Source of the DNA: Cladobotryum mycophilum
Lineage: Eukaryota > Ascomycota > Sordariomycetes > Hypocreales > Hypocreaceae
NCBI GenBank assembly: GCA_036429605.1
Contig: CM071591.1
Location: 3,968,001-4,032,000, forward strand
DNA length: 64,000 nucleotides
Direction of reading: 5' to 3'
The notes below the pieces were generated by a model that made no database searches, was not told the DNA's origin, and saw nothing but the letters and a program-made list of their open reading frames with translations. Below, one piece after another: positions 34,962-45,850 of the stretch. Position numbers and translations under genes: made by a program. Numbering within the stretch: the stretch's first letter is position 1; every line of letters begins with the position of its first letter.

Positions 34962-35966
34962 TATGTAGAGTCAATGGTGATGCGCTGCACGAGAGTGTGT
35001 GATGGTAATGTCGCGTTCTTTTGTTGACACTGCGCGATGAACGGATGCATCGTCAAGTTTACTTACTGATAGGATAAGAGCAACCCAAGCCAATGGTACT
35101 CGGGGGCGATGAGCCGAAGCTGCTCCCCGCATTAGTAATGCACCAACCCCTGACATGACACCCTCCAGGGCATGCTTCCAGGCGATTACAGTGGGCAGGG
35201 ATCTAGTTTCTTCCGGCTTTTCAGTGGGCTGTTATGGGTCTCACTTGCTCACTCAGCGTCAGCAGGGCGTCAGGGCGTCAGGGTGTCTGCATTGCATTGG
35301 CTGCCATTCGGTGAAACCTTCACCTTCCACTTTGACAGGAACACCAAATTGACCCTGTCGCGGGTCTGATTTCTTCTCCCTTGCAGTTTGGATGGAATCG
35401 GTCTTTGCATCTTTCTAATCCTCTTTATTCATTCTTCTTCTTCTTCGAATTTCTTGGGCCAATTTCATTTTTTGGCACCAATTCTTTCATTCAAGACGCT
35501 CGTTGCCCTTGTTGTGGCAAGAATCCCTTTCCTTTTATTTTGTAACAAAAAAGCTTAAGCCCTTGAGGCCACGGTAGCTTCGCACCACTGTTATTTGCAT
35601 CTTCATCGAACCAACGACCCAACGCTCCTTTTTTTGCCCCAAGAAGGTTTTAATCGCGACAAGCTTTGTTCTGTGCTCTCTTTTGGTTGACACATTGGCC
35701 ATCCATCCATTCTCCAACCCTTTTGTTTGCTTCTACACCCAGTCACGGTCTCCCTTGCATCAACATTCCGATTCGATTTGCGACTCACGATAACTTGGTC
35801 TTACATACCTTCGATCCTTCGTTCTCATTCACCGCGACTCTTGCATATCCGTTTTCCCAACCTCCTTTCGTTCCTTTCTTTCTTTCTTTCTTCCTTCTTC
35901 TCGAGAGACCAGATTCGAGTAATAAAACCACTCTGCCCTTTCTCTCAACCGAAAGCCTGACAACTG
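34962..35966. promoter_or_regulatory. Divergent promoter region, CENP-O and acetyl-CoA transporter
   Basis: About 1 kb between divergent start codons. The transporter side (35400-35960) is strongly T/C-rich, with TTTC repeats near 35873-35890, typical of a fungal leader. A short direct repeat (gtcagggcgtcagggtgtc) lies near 35269-35287. No specific regulator site is assigned. Confidence 0.6.
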
Positions 35967-37733
35967 ATGGGTGCCCGCGCAAGACGCCCCCAGGAGCCAA
36001 AGTCGAAGCGGCCTCCTACGCTCTCCTTGAACGGGGAAGCGAACGGCAAGATGAGCAGCGGCGTGGAGATGCGGCGCAAGACCTCGACCAACAGTGACTC
36101 GAGTGCCATCACAGCCAGCCACATGGCTCGCGAATCCTTCACGTTAGACGAACCGGTCCCCAAGACTCCCACTTCCAACGATGTCGGCTTCTTCGAGCTG
36201 CCCTATAAAGATCAGAGGAGCTTCCTCTTGCTCGTCCTCTTATACTTTTTGCAAGGTATTCCGATGGGTCTTGCCATGGGCTCCGTGCCGTTCTTGCTCA
36301 AGAACCACATGTCATATGGCGAAATCGGAACCTTTAGCTTGGCCTCATATCCATATTCTCTGAAGCTGCTATGGAGTCCATTTGTCGATGCCGTATGGAA
36401 TCCAACCTTTGGAAGACGAAAGACTTGGATTGTCCCCATTCAGTTCCTGTCCGGCTTCGGCATGCTGTGGCTGGGATCCAATGTCGAGGAAATGATGGCA
36501 TCAACGGGCAAGCCGGGCGGACCGACCGTCTGGACGTTTATGATGTGGTGGTTCTTCCTGGTTCTCATGTGCGCGACCCAGGATATCGCCGTCGATGGCT
36601 GGGCTCTTACGCTTCTGACTCCTGCCAACGTCTCGTACGCATCGACTGCGCAGACGGTTGGCTTGACTGCAGGCCACTTCATGTCCTACACTGTCTTCTT
36701 GGCCTTGAACGCCCCCGACTTTGCCAACAAATGGTTCCGGGCTGTTCCCAAGGAAGAGGGACTGGTCTCTCTTGGTGGATATCTGACATTCTGGGGATGG
36801 TCGTATATCATTGTCACAATCGGCCTCGGATTTCTCAAGAGGGAGGAAAAGTCTGAAAACGAAGACGGTGTGTGGGATGTTTACCGCATCATGTGGGGCA
36901 TCCTTAAGCTGCGCAATGTTCAGACTATTATCATTGTGCATCTGATTGCCAAGATCGGCTTCCAGGCCAACGACGGTGTGACCAATCTGAAGCTCCTTGA
37001 CAAGGGCTTTGGAAAGGACAACATGGCGCTGACGGTTCTCATTGACTTTCCCTTTGAGATTGGTGTGGGCTACTATGCGGGCATGTGGTCGCAGAAATAC
37101 ACACCGATGCGGCTCTGGTGCTGGGGCTTTGTTGGCCGTCTTGCTGCGGCTATCCTGGCCCAGATTACGGTAGCCATCTTCCCAGCAGAGGGAGTGACGG
37201 CGTGGTACCTCCTAGTCGTCATTGCCGAGCATATTTTCTCGACGTTTACAAATACCATCATGTTCGTGGCGATCTCGGCGTTCCATGCCAAGGTCTCTGA
37301 TCCGGTGATTGGAGGAACATACATGACTCTTCTTGCGACGTAAGTTATATCCATTCTACTACTCGATACGACCAAGGCACCAATGACTAACATCTGCAGC
37401 GTTTCTAACCTTGGCGGTACATTCCCTCGATACTTTGTCTTGAAGCTGGTTGATTCGTTTACGTCTGCGACATGCCATCCTGCCTCCGCTGGCGCGACCG
37501 GTCTCAAGGGTCCCCTCGTCACCGAGGCCTTTTCATGCGCCATCCAGTCTGAAAAGGAGAGATGCCAGAACGGCGGAGGCACATGCGAGATGATTAGTGA
37601 CGGTTATTACACAGTCAATGTTTTATGCGTGTTGTTTGGTATCGCCACATTTGTGTGGTATATCCGGCCCAAGGTGCTGCAGCTTCAAGGCTTGCCGCTG
37701 AGAGCATGGAGACTAGCGGAGACGAGCAGGTGA
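35967..37733 (+). CDS. Acetyl-coenzyme A transporter (SLC33A1/AT-1 family)
   Basis: Exons 35967-37339 and 37400-37733; the intron has GTAAGT and a CTAAC branch, and 568 residues result. Family members move acetyl-CoA into the ER or Golgi lumen for acetylation of glycans and proteins. The Acatn domain is evident: YKDQRSFLLLVLLYFLQGIP, GLAMGSVPFLLKN, PYSLKLLWSPFVDAVW, FGRRKTWIVPIQFLSG, ATQDIAVDGWALTLL and NVSYASTAQTVGLTAG. After the second-half helices comes VSNLGGTFPRYFVLKLVD, which spans the intron, then a Cys-containing luminal loop (CHPAS, SCAIQ, RCQNGGGTC) and the last membrane segment. About 11-12 membrane segments are expected. The N-terminal 70 residues are basic and polar. The start is the first ATG in frame with the domain. 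No frameshift is seen. Confidence 0.94.
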
Positions 37734-38708
37734 AGACGCATACCGAAGAAGCATACACGAAGATGAAGATTTATACAAGATTTTAATAGAGGCTGCGATA
37801 TATGTATTATATACCATGTTCGGGGTGTTTTACAAGGCGGGGGGAAAGGATCTTTGTCTAGATGATACAATGTAGCCATACAGGGCCTACTTTATGTAGG
37901 CTATGCAATGATATCAAATGTCTGCGATTCATATCACCACGACACCGAGAGAAGAATGCCAAGATACACCAGCTTACGGTCGAGGAGTCGCAATTCCATC
38001 TAGGTAACAAGCAAGTCTCCACCTCAGTTCTCAACCCGCGCTTCTTCCCTTTTACAAACTAGCGATCAGGTTCAGCTCATGTCTTTTTTCTTCATTAGTC
38101 TCCTCTTAGATCAGACATGCCCACAACGGACGCACAGACAAAAGTCAACGTCCCGCCGTGGCGCTCAACTTCCGTGGTGAAACAATGGGATTAAAAGCCA
38201 AGAACGCATGCGCCCTAGCACTCGTGGTAAGTGGATTCCCCCACCTGAGACATGGCATTTAGATGGTATCTACGGAGTAGTCGGGAACCAACTTCACAAT
38301 TAGATGACACTACACAAAGCTTTGCAGTTGCGAGAAAACGATGATCCAAATTCATCAAAGCTCAATTCAATTTGAAACCAAAAAATAAACTTAAGATACA
38401 AGAAAAATTCCACCCAAAAATTGAACCATCCCAAAAAGAACTCGACTTCGGCCAGGCACCCAAGAATAGTTTATGTTGTACATCACTTCCTTAAGCTTCA
38501 AAACAAGCCATCAAGAGGGAGAGAGTGAGAAAATGTTTCAACCTGGCTTTCCCCCCTTTCATCCCTTCCCATAAACTCATCATCTGTTATGTGCAAAAAG
38601 ATTTTTTTCATCCCCCAATGTATGCCACTGTATGTGATAATGTATACATATTTTCACCACCGCCACCGTCCCCAAAACGTCTTTGAACATAGATCAGAGA
38701 AAAGTTGT
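37734..38708. other. Convergent 3' spacer
   Basis: About 1 kb between the transporter stop and the stop of the proline-rich protein. It is AT-rich and non-coding, with one TACGGAGTA copy at 38271-38279. Confidence 0.6.
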
Positions 38709-39803
38709 TTATAGAAGGAAGGCGGTGATGAGACCGGCGAAGATGAGAGCGCCGATGGACTGCTTGCTAGCAGAGTTAACGACAGGAGGAAGAGTGGGAG
38801 CAGGATAAGATCCAGTGCCGGTAGGGTAACCAGTACCAGCGGGAGGAGCAGGGGGCAGTACTCGCCGCCGGGGCAAGAGGGACCAGGCTGAGGGTAAGGA
38901 GGGCAGCCGGCACCGGTGCAACCGGTAGGGCCAGCTGGGGGAGGGTAGGCGGGAGGGCAGCCAGCACCGGTGCAGCCAGTGGATTGAGGAGCAGGAGGGT
39001 AGTAGACGGGTGAAGTCTGGTTGGCGGGAGGAGTGTACACGGGGGAGGAGCCGGGTAGGTGGTGAAGCTCTGAGGAGGAGGATACACGGGACCACCAGTT
39101 GGCTGAGAGGGGGAGGGTAGGCGGTACCGGTAGGGTAGCTAGGAGGAGGATAGGCAGGTCCAGTGGGATAACTGGGAGGAGGGTAGGCAGGACCTGTAGG
39201 TCCAGAAGGAGGAGTGTACACGGGGCCAGTAGGCTCGCTAGGCGGGGTGTAAACCGGAGGAGTGTACGCCGGGGGAGTATACTCGGGAGGAGGATAAGCA
39301 CCGGTAGGAGTGGGATAGTCGCCGGCGGGAGTGGTGACTGGGACCGGGCAGATGGTCGTGGTAGCGGGAATGGTGTACGTGACGGTCTTGTGGCCAGCAG
39401 GGCAGTCGGTCACGGTGGGAGCACAGTCAATGACGGTGTGCGTGTGAGTGGCAGTAACAGTGCTGGTGGTCCAGACATGAGGAGGCTGACCATTGCAACG
39501 CTCCCCGCAAGGGTGAACGTAGTGCCAGTGGTCGTTGTGGTTGTCATCACAGCCATCGATGACGATGCCGTCGTGGGGAGGGTGCCAGGTGTTGGTGCAG
39601 CCATCAGAAGGAGGGCCCTGAGGCTTCTCCTCATCGCCAGCCATCTTGATACCAAGAGGGACGTTAATGCCTAAAGCACCCAAGTCCAAGGCATCACCGA
39701 GGCCAAGGGTGTCGAGGCCACCGGCGATATTATCAAGGCCCAAATCCAAACCAGAGGCACGAACAACGGCGACGGCCGAGGCAGCAAGAATAAAAGACTT
39801 CAT
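38709..39803 (-). CDS. Secreted proline-rich repeat protein, probably GPI-anchored wall protein
   Basis: The start MKSFILAASAVAVVRASG is a signal peptide; an in-frame upstream ATG at 39867-39869 would disrupt it. Next come a Gly/Leu/Asp-rich segment, a His-rich Cys-containing stretch (HPPHDGIVIDGCDDNHNDHW, HPCGERC) and a Thr/Val-rich segment with the pattern VTDCPAGHKTVTYTIPATTT, common in fungal surface proteins. A repeat region of PAYPPPSYPTG and VYTPPSGPTG units follows, then two copies of TGCTGAGCPP. The end, NSASKQSIGALIFAGLITAF, is a small-residue site followed by a hydrophobic tail, as in GPI signals. Three breaks in GGGGG tracts (39109-39113, 39041-39045, 38851-38855) shift the frame; together they add to three bases, so the outer frame stays open. 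The corrected length is 365 residues. The exact function is unknown; a structural wall role is inferred. Confidence 0.78.
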   Translation of the reverse strand: MKSFILAASAVAVVRASGLDLGLDNIAGGLDTLGLGDALDLGALGINVPLGIKMAGDEEKPQGPPSDGCTNTWHPPHDGIVIDGCDDNHNDHWHYVHPCGERCNGQPPHVWTTSTVTATHTHTVIDCAPTVTDCPAGHKTVTYTIPATTTICPVPVTTPAGDYPTPTGAYPPPEYTPPAYTPPVYTPPSEPTGPVYTPPSGPTGPAYPPPSYPTGPAYPPPSYPTGTAYPPPLSQLVVPCILLLRASPPTRLLPRVHSSRQPDFTRLLPSCSSIHWLHRCWLPSRLPSPSWPYRLHRCRLPSLPSAWSLLPRRRVLPPAPPAGTGYPTGTGSYPAPTLPPVVNSASKQSIGALIFAGLITAFLL

Positions 39804-41014
39804 TTTGAAAGAAGTTGTAAGAAGAAAGATTGTGAGATATAGAGATCTTAGAGAGTGGACAGGGTTCAAAGAAGCCCAAAAAAAGTTGTTTAAGAAAGAA
39901 TGTATAAGGTGAGGAAAGGAAGAAAGAGAGCTTTTGTTCGAAGAATTGGTTGCTTGAGAGAATGAAGAAGGGAAAAGGAAGAAGTGTTTCGAGGATTATG
40001 GGATTTAAATATCCCTTTCTCGAGAAAACGGTTCATGGGGAGTTTGTTCAAAACCACCCATCCCTCTCCCAATCGCCACCCCCATTCAGGTCGATGGCCA
40101 GGTCGGGAAATTAGGAACAAGACAAGGTGTCTAAGCGGAAGCGTAGGAGCGGGGGGAGGGAGCCATCACACTCTAAGAGACGATGATCCTCGTCCCTTGG
40201 CTTTTTTTCCTTCCCTTGGCTTGTTTTCCAAAACGAATGGCCAGCCAAGCCAGTCCAGCCAGCCAGCCAGAGTTGGACTGTCAACGCCATGTGTGTGTGT
40301 GTGCCCCGGCAGTGAGTAGACCCAGCTGCTAATGCCAGGGGGTTGCTTTGCTTGGGACCCAGCTGTCACCGGCAGCAGCTGGGCCAAGTTGTGGACTGTG
40401 CACACACTTCCTTGCAAGGAGACCCCCATTGCCTATATTGGGAGAGGGAGAGGGAGAGAGAAGCAAACCCCTCCCCCTCCCCCTCCCCTTGTTTTGGGGG
40501 TTGAGAAGCAGCCCGGTTAGATCGGCCGCCGCTTTGTTCCTGCACTAGTGCAAGTGTGTTGCGTTTGACTGAGATGCGGTACTTTGTGTGTTTCTGTCCC
40601 TGAAATCATATCCATATTTTCTTTGTATGTAAGAATGGTTGGCCAACAACTTGGGCTTCTTTTCTTTCTTTTCTTTTCTTTTTTGCTTTTCCGTTTCCCT
40701 TCTCAACCAACCGATTTGCTGACTCGGGACGCGCGTACCAATTACATGTCCGTACGCCAGTTTAAACAAAACTCTGGGGTAGACATTAGCTCGTCTCTCT
40801 CTCCCTCTCTCGCGGGGGGAATCAAATCAGTAATGCCATGAACATCAAGTCCATGCGGCTGACAGGAGTTTGCTTTGAAGATCGCGATTAAGCCCTTGGC
40901 CTAATGACAAACCTGAATTATAGCGAGCAGAATAACCCCGAATACTCTTTTTGGTTTTGGTTTTTGTGTGCCTAGGGGAACTGGTGTTTTTAGCAATCAC
41001 ACCCAATCTCGTGG

Positions 41015-41076
<62 letters not shown>

Positions 41077-42443
41077 CTTGTATCACATTCAGCTTCCGGA
41101 GAGGGCGGGAAGACAGAAGCGACGGACCAGCTTCCAATCTTCAAAACAAGTTTGGATCCAGTGTAACCATACCAGCTACACGTTTGTGTGTGAACAGTAC
41201 TCCGTAGTAGTAATAATAATAGTAATACTTGTACGCTGTAATAAAATCGGATAACCCAATGTGTCCTGCCTCAACCCTGGTCCCGGTACGTAGTAGGTGT
41301 ATCAGTTGAGGGAGAACCGGAACTCGCCTCCCTTTGTCCTTTTTGTCTGATGATCAAACGGCAATTGGGTGCACCAGAAAAACAGTCTCAAAGCCAAGAG
41401 AAACCTTGGCTCAGTTGAGGTTAATTTCCGTCTGAGACTATCTCCACTAGGCATACGGGATATGGGTCAAGTTACTCGTTCATTTTTCTTTCCTTCTTTG
41501 TTTCTCTCTGCCCCCCTCCTCGTATATAATGGTTGCATGCTTGCATGTATGTATGCAGGGTTGGCCCCTTCGTTGGCTGGGCTTTAAATGGAAACATGAA
41601 ATCCTGGGGAGGGGGAAGACGCGCCTCTCGGGGGATAGAGCAGGAAGAAGCAAAGAAAAAGCAATTAAGAAAGAGAATAGCGGAGCTTCAAGTTACGACT
41701 GGTCTGTGCCAGGGGGCGCCACTTAGCCAGCCTCAGTTTGGCCGTTTGGACCTATCACGGATCTTTTTCTTTTTCTGTCAAATTGAAGTGCGATGATCGT
41801 TTCTCCTGATTTGGTCAAGCTGAATGAGGGGGAGAGGGAGGGAAACAAATGGTGATTCCGATTGGAAAATGCACAGCTATGCAAATGCGCACTATATTCT
41901 TGCATATGTACGTGTCCTCTAAAACTTTCTCTTATTCTTTTTTGTTTTCATTATAGGTTTCTGTTTCTTTTTCTTCTCGAGGAGGTCCGTTGGGCCACCA
42001 TCAAATAGCTGAATACGAAGACGGGCGCGTGCAGATCGTAAATGCAAGCAAGCATCTGACCCTGGAGCGTGGTGGCCCATCATCATCTCTTTTTTTTGTT
42101 TTGATTTTTTTTTTTTTTTTTTTTTTTGCAAATCTTGTGAAATCTTAATTGTTCATAAAAAATAAAGGTTCCTTGTCAGCAGAGTTCCCATGTAATCTCT
42201 CTCTCTCAAGGCAACAACTCCCTTGACTCGTACTCACCATCTTGGCAATTTCTTGGGTTCATCAGCGCCCTTGTCGCAAGGAGATGCGCTCTCGTCGCCC
42301 GCAACCCTTTTCCTTTTTGTTAAATGGCACGGAGGGGGGACACGATGCACGGGGGTGGGCAAAAGTGCGCGCGCCCTTTTTCCGGGCGAGAGACGGGCGG
42401 ACGTGACCACCAACATCATTTGATTTCCAGGGCGAAACAACTT
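39804..42443. other. Spacer between proline-rich protein start and YAE1 end
   Basis: 2.6 kb of non-coding DNA. Contents: promoter and purine-rich leader of the proline-rich gene (39804-40000), T-rich stretch 40660-40690, a 52-nt CT microsatellite (41021-41072), one TACTCCGTA at 41198-41206, and a T-rich tract at 42090-42127. I see no coding content. Confidence 0.6.
41021..41072. repeat. CT dinucleotide microsatellite
   Basis: About 26 uninterrupted CT units, the longest perfect dinucleotide repeat in the window. It produces spurious Leu-Ser ORFs on + and Arg-Glu ORFs on -. Confidence 0.96.
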
Positions 42444-43301
42444 TCACCAGTCCAGTGCTTTCTTTGAAGATGTTGACGTTGTCGTTGCTGTTGCTGTTGG
42501 TGCAGCCAACGAAATCAAGGCTGGCTCATCTCCTACCGGCAAGATTCGACGCTCTTCTCCTCCCTCGCCTTCTCCCTCGCCCTCTTCCACACCCATGACG
42601 GTTCGATTCATCTTCCACAATTTTATCTGCTCGTCCACAATGCCGGTCCACTTCTTGATCAAGGGGTGCGCGCTCGCCACGTCTGGAAACAGAACTTCTT
42701 CGCCTCCGGCCGCATGTTGGACGTCGTAGCTCCAGTTTCCGTCAGGGGCCCAAAACTCCGGGCTGAAGATGCGTGTGATGCTCAGCTCCTCTCGAGCTTC
42801 TGCCAGTAGATTATTGGCCGGGTCTGCTGCGTTGCTGCCGCTGCTGTCATCCGGGTGGTGCTGGTTCTTCACGTTCTTCAGTGCTTCTTCAATACCTTGT
42901 AGTGTGCCGAGCAACTGTCCGGCTGCCAGACCGATTGTCGCTCCAAGACTGAAGCCCTCGTCGAAGCCAGCCTGGACGGTGCTCTCCTTTGCCGCCGTAA
43001 TGCCCTCGCGATATCCTGCCGTTGTGTGCTCCGTCTGTAGCCGATGTATGTCGGACGGGTGAGCAGCAGTATCAGTGGTGGAGTGATGATTATGGCTGCC
43101 AGGTCTGTCCAGAGACGCCTCTGCCTCTACCGCCTCACCCGACGATCCAAAGACATCATCGAAGGGATCGTAGGTATCCGAGATATCCGCCCGCCCTTGA
43201 GCCACTTCCAAGTCCAGAGCACCGCCAGCCCCTCCTCCTCCTCCTCCCTGCGCAAGATATGCGTCATCACCCCCAGAGTGATCGATCGGTTGGAAATGCA
43301 T
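42444..43301 (-). CDS. yae1: Yae1, adaptor for Fe-S loading of Rli1/ABCE1
   Basis: A 285-residue single-exon gene. Residues about 88-132 carry the deca-GX3 motif of the Yae1/Lto1 family: GYREGITAAKESTVQAGF followed by DEGFSLGATIGLAAGQLLG, with glycines at every fourth position. In yeast Yae1 pairs with Lto1 to recruit the cytosolic iron-sulfur targeting complex to Rli1, needed for ribosome recycling; this role is family knowledge. The protein is longer than Lto1 and has a C-terminal extension with ITRIFSPEFWAPDGNWSYDV and HPLIKKWTGIVDEQIKLW, which favours Yae1 over Lto1. The N-terminus has a Gly run and an acidic YDPFDDVFG segment, which is conserved. The C-terminus ends KKALDW. The final Trp fits the C-terminal tryptophan by which such adaptors or clients contact the targeting complex, although that role is better known for Lto1. 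Confidence 0.87.
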   Translation of the reverse strand: MHFQPIDHSGGDDAYLAQGGGGGGAGGALDLEVAQGRADISDTYDPFDDVFGSSGEAVEAEASLDRPGSHNHHSTTDTAAHPSDIHRLQTEHTTAGYREGITAAKESTVQAGFDEGFSLGATIGLAAGQLLGTLQGIEEALKNVKNQHHPDDSSGSNAADPANNLLAEAREELSITRIFSPEFWAPDGNWSYDVQHAAGGEEVLFPDVASAHPLIKKWTGIVDEQIKLWKMNRTVMGVEEGEGEGEGGEERRILPVGDEPALISLAAPTATATTTSTSSKKALDW

Positions 43302-45850
43302 ATCTCTCTCTCTCTCCCTCCCTTCCCTCGTGATGCCCCTCTTTTGTCTCTGATTCTTCTTTTCTATTACGATATAGTTCGATCGTGACGAGGCTTTTTC
43401 CCACCAAAAAAAAACAAAAAAAAAGGGAGAAGCGTGGGGTCTGTTTCTTTTCTTTTGCCCGAGTCACATCCCGCTGGGGCGTGGTGGTGGTGATTGGTGA
43501 TAGTGGTGGTGGTGGGCGTATAATTGTCGCAGAGCAAGGTCGATCAGATCACGAGAGAAGGGAAGCAACGGCCTAGTTTAGTTAGTCATACCGCACCTTC
43601 CACCGTACCTTCCACCTCACCTTACTTTTTTTTTGTAGTGCCCGCACCTAAACATGGAAATTTTCAGTGAGTGAACAGAGCCGTGGCAGAGCCGTAGCAG
43701 CACTATAACCACCTCATGCACCAACACCAGCACTTCTACCGTGCGCTTGGTGAGACAACTCCCATCAAAGACACTGTATCCGCCGTACCCGTTGTTCCTA
43801 GAATGGGTTGCGGAGAACACCTGGGGTATCCTATCGTGACAGTGCTCGCACTGTCAGATGTCCAATTGGTAAGCCCTTTTCTTCCAAGCTGCAGGGCTGT
43901 CTGTTCTGATTCTTTCTGAAACTGCAAGATCCTTGTCTTTGCCGTCTTTCGTTCGCCTTGCTTTTGGCTTACCCTTGCTTCGCCTTGCCTTGCGTCCTGT
44001 ACTATGTATCTTCCCTTGCCCTACATATTCACACACAAACACACACGCATACAGACACTCAAAACTCAAACTCAAACCTCCCTTATGACATGGACAAAAA
44101 GACATCACTGGATGTTCTTTTGCCCTCCCTTCCTCCACCCCCCAACAAGGTCTTGGGCTTATCGTTTCGGTATCCGTACTTTTGACATCACAGCAGCAGC
44201 ATACCTGAACCTGATTTGAAACAAGTGGTTTCAACAATTCCTCAGCCCCAAGACATGATGCAATCCTTGCGTAGCATTTTTTTCTTTTTCTTTTCATGTC
44301 ACGTTGGCTACGAGTAGTTGTAACCGAACCGAACCGAACCGTAGGGGTGAGTGGGTGAGTAAGTTTCAGTGTCCGTGTGTGAAGAGGGAAGAAAAGAAAG
44401 AAAAGAAAAATCCTTCCAACACAACGAACCCGGGATCTTGGGATTGATGTCTCTTCTCTCGCCGCGTACTTATTACACATGATTACACACATAACATAGA
44501 CTACAAATCATCTACACCAACACATCACACTCACAACACACAGCAAGCCGTGGCTTGTTTCTGGCTCTTCCTCTGCATGAACAACAAAACAGCCGGACAC
44601 TCCGTTCTACAAGTAGGTAGACATCCATAAATCTGACAACCAACTTTCACAACTACCCAGATCCTTGCCGGCATGAGGGAAATAAAAAAATAAAAAATAA
44701 AAATAAAAAATGTAAAAAAGGAACACAAACTCAAAATCTCGACCTCTAAGCTTGCCACGTACATCACATCACAATCTTTTTCGAAACATATATCACGTTT
44801 CTATTAATCATCGGGTACAGAAAATAGAAAGCCAGTCAGTAGCGGTCAACCAAGCCAAAGGGGGCTCCGCAGTGTAGAACATTTTTAGAAAATTTTTCCC
44901 ATCCCATCCATGCATGAGTTGTTGTCTAAGGCGCACGGCGCGCATCTCGAATCCCAAAGGCGGTCAGAGGTTTTTCTCTCTCTCTCTCTCTCTCCCTCCC
45001 TCTCTTTCTCTCACTCTTCGGTGTATGTGTCTCTCTCTCTTACGTTCTCAGACAAAAAAACAAAAAACAAAAAAAAACAAAAAAAGAGTGTCAGATCATG
45101 TGTTCGTCTAGGATGCTCACAAGGGCTTGCCTTGGTTTTGACAATGTCTTATCCATGACCGTCAAGGTGAGTTTTGATGCCACACACCAATGAATGTTGC
45201 CTGTTCAACGCAGGGTTCGCCGGGTATGCGTTCATCATCATGCCTCTCTCCAATTACCTTCAGTCACTCACTCAATGGAATGACACATGCTTGTCAAGTC
45301 GTCACTTGATAACAAGTCTTGGCTCGTAGCCTGAGTCGTGGGGGCGTTCGTCGTCCAAGTCCTAGTCCTAGTCCTGGTCGTCCTTGCGTATGTATGTTGC
45401 GTGCGTGCGTGCGTGTGTTATGTGTTGTCAGATCTTGTTAAACCTTGACCACGGATGACGGAACCTTTTTTTCTCTCTCTTTCTCTCTCTCTTTTTCTGA
45501 CCGAGCTCTTCCACCGCTCATCGGATTCGTAACCTAGGTAAACAGGGACAAGGTAGGGGACCAACAATGGTCAGACCCACGACGACATGGAACCTTGGCT
45601 GAGCCCACATGTTCGGTCATCAATGCGGTCCACTGGTCCCGGAGCCACGAAATCGGACCAGCCGCACTCGGCCCCACTGAAAAGGTTCCCGGGGGTGGTT
45701 CATGCTGTCAATTCCAGTTTCAATCTTGAATTCCAATGGCCAAATCGAAAGAGAGACATCGGAGCGAGAGAAAGAGGGAGAGGAAGAGAAAAGGTAGGGT
45801 TGTACGCGCCCAAGCCTAAGACATGCTTTAGCGGCGGCGTTGCAAGTATG

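Noticed and set aside
38654..39301. 215-codon minus ORF in another frame of the proline-rich gene
   Set aside because: Only its middle part is real and belongs to the frame-corrected proline-rich protein; its start and end are shadow sequence.
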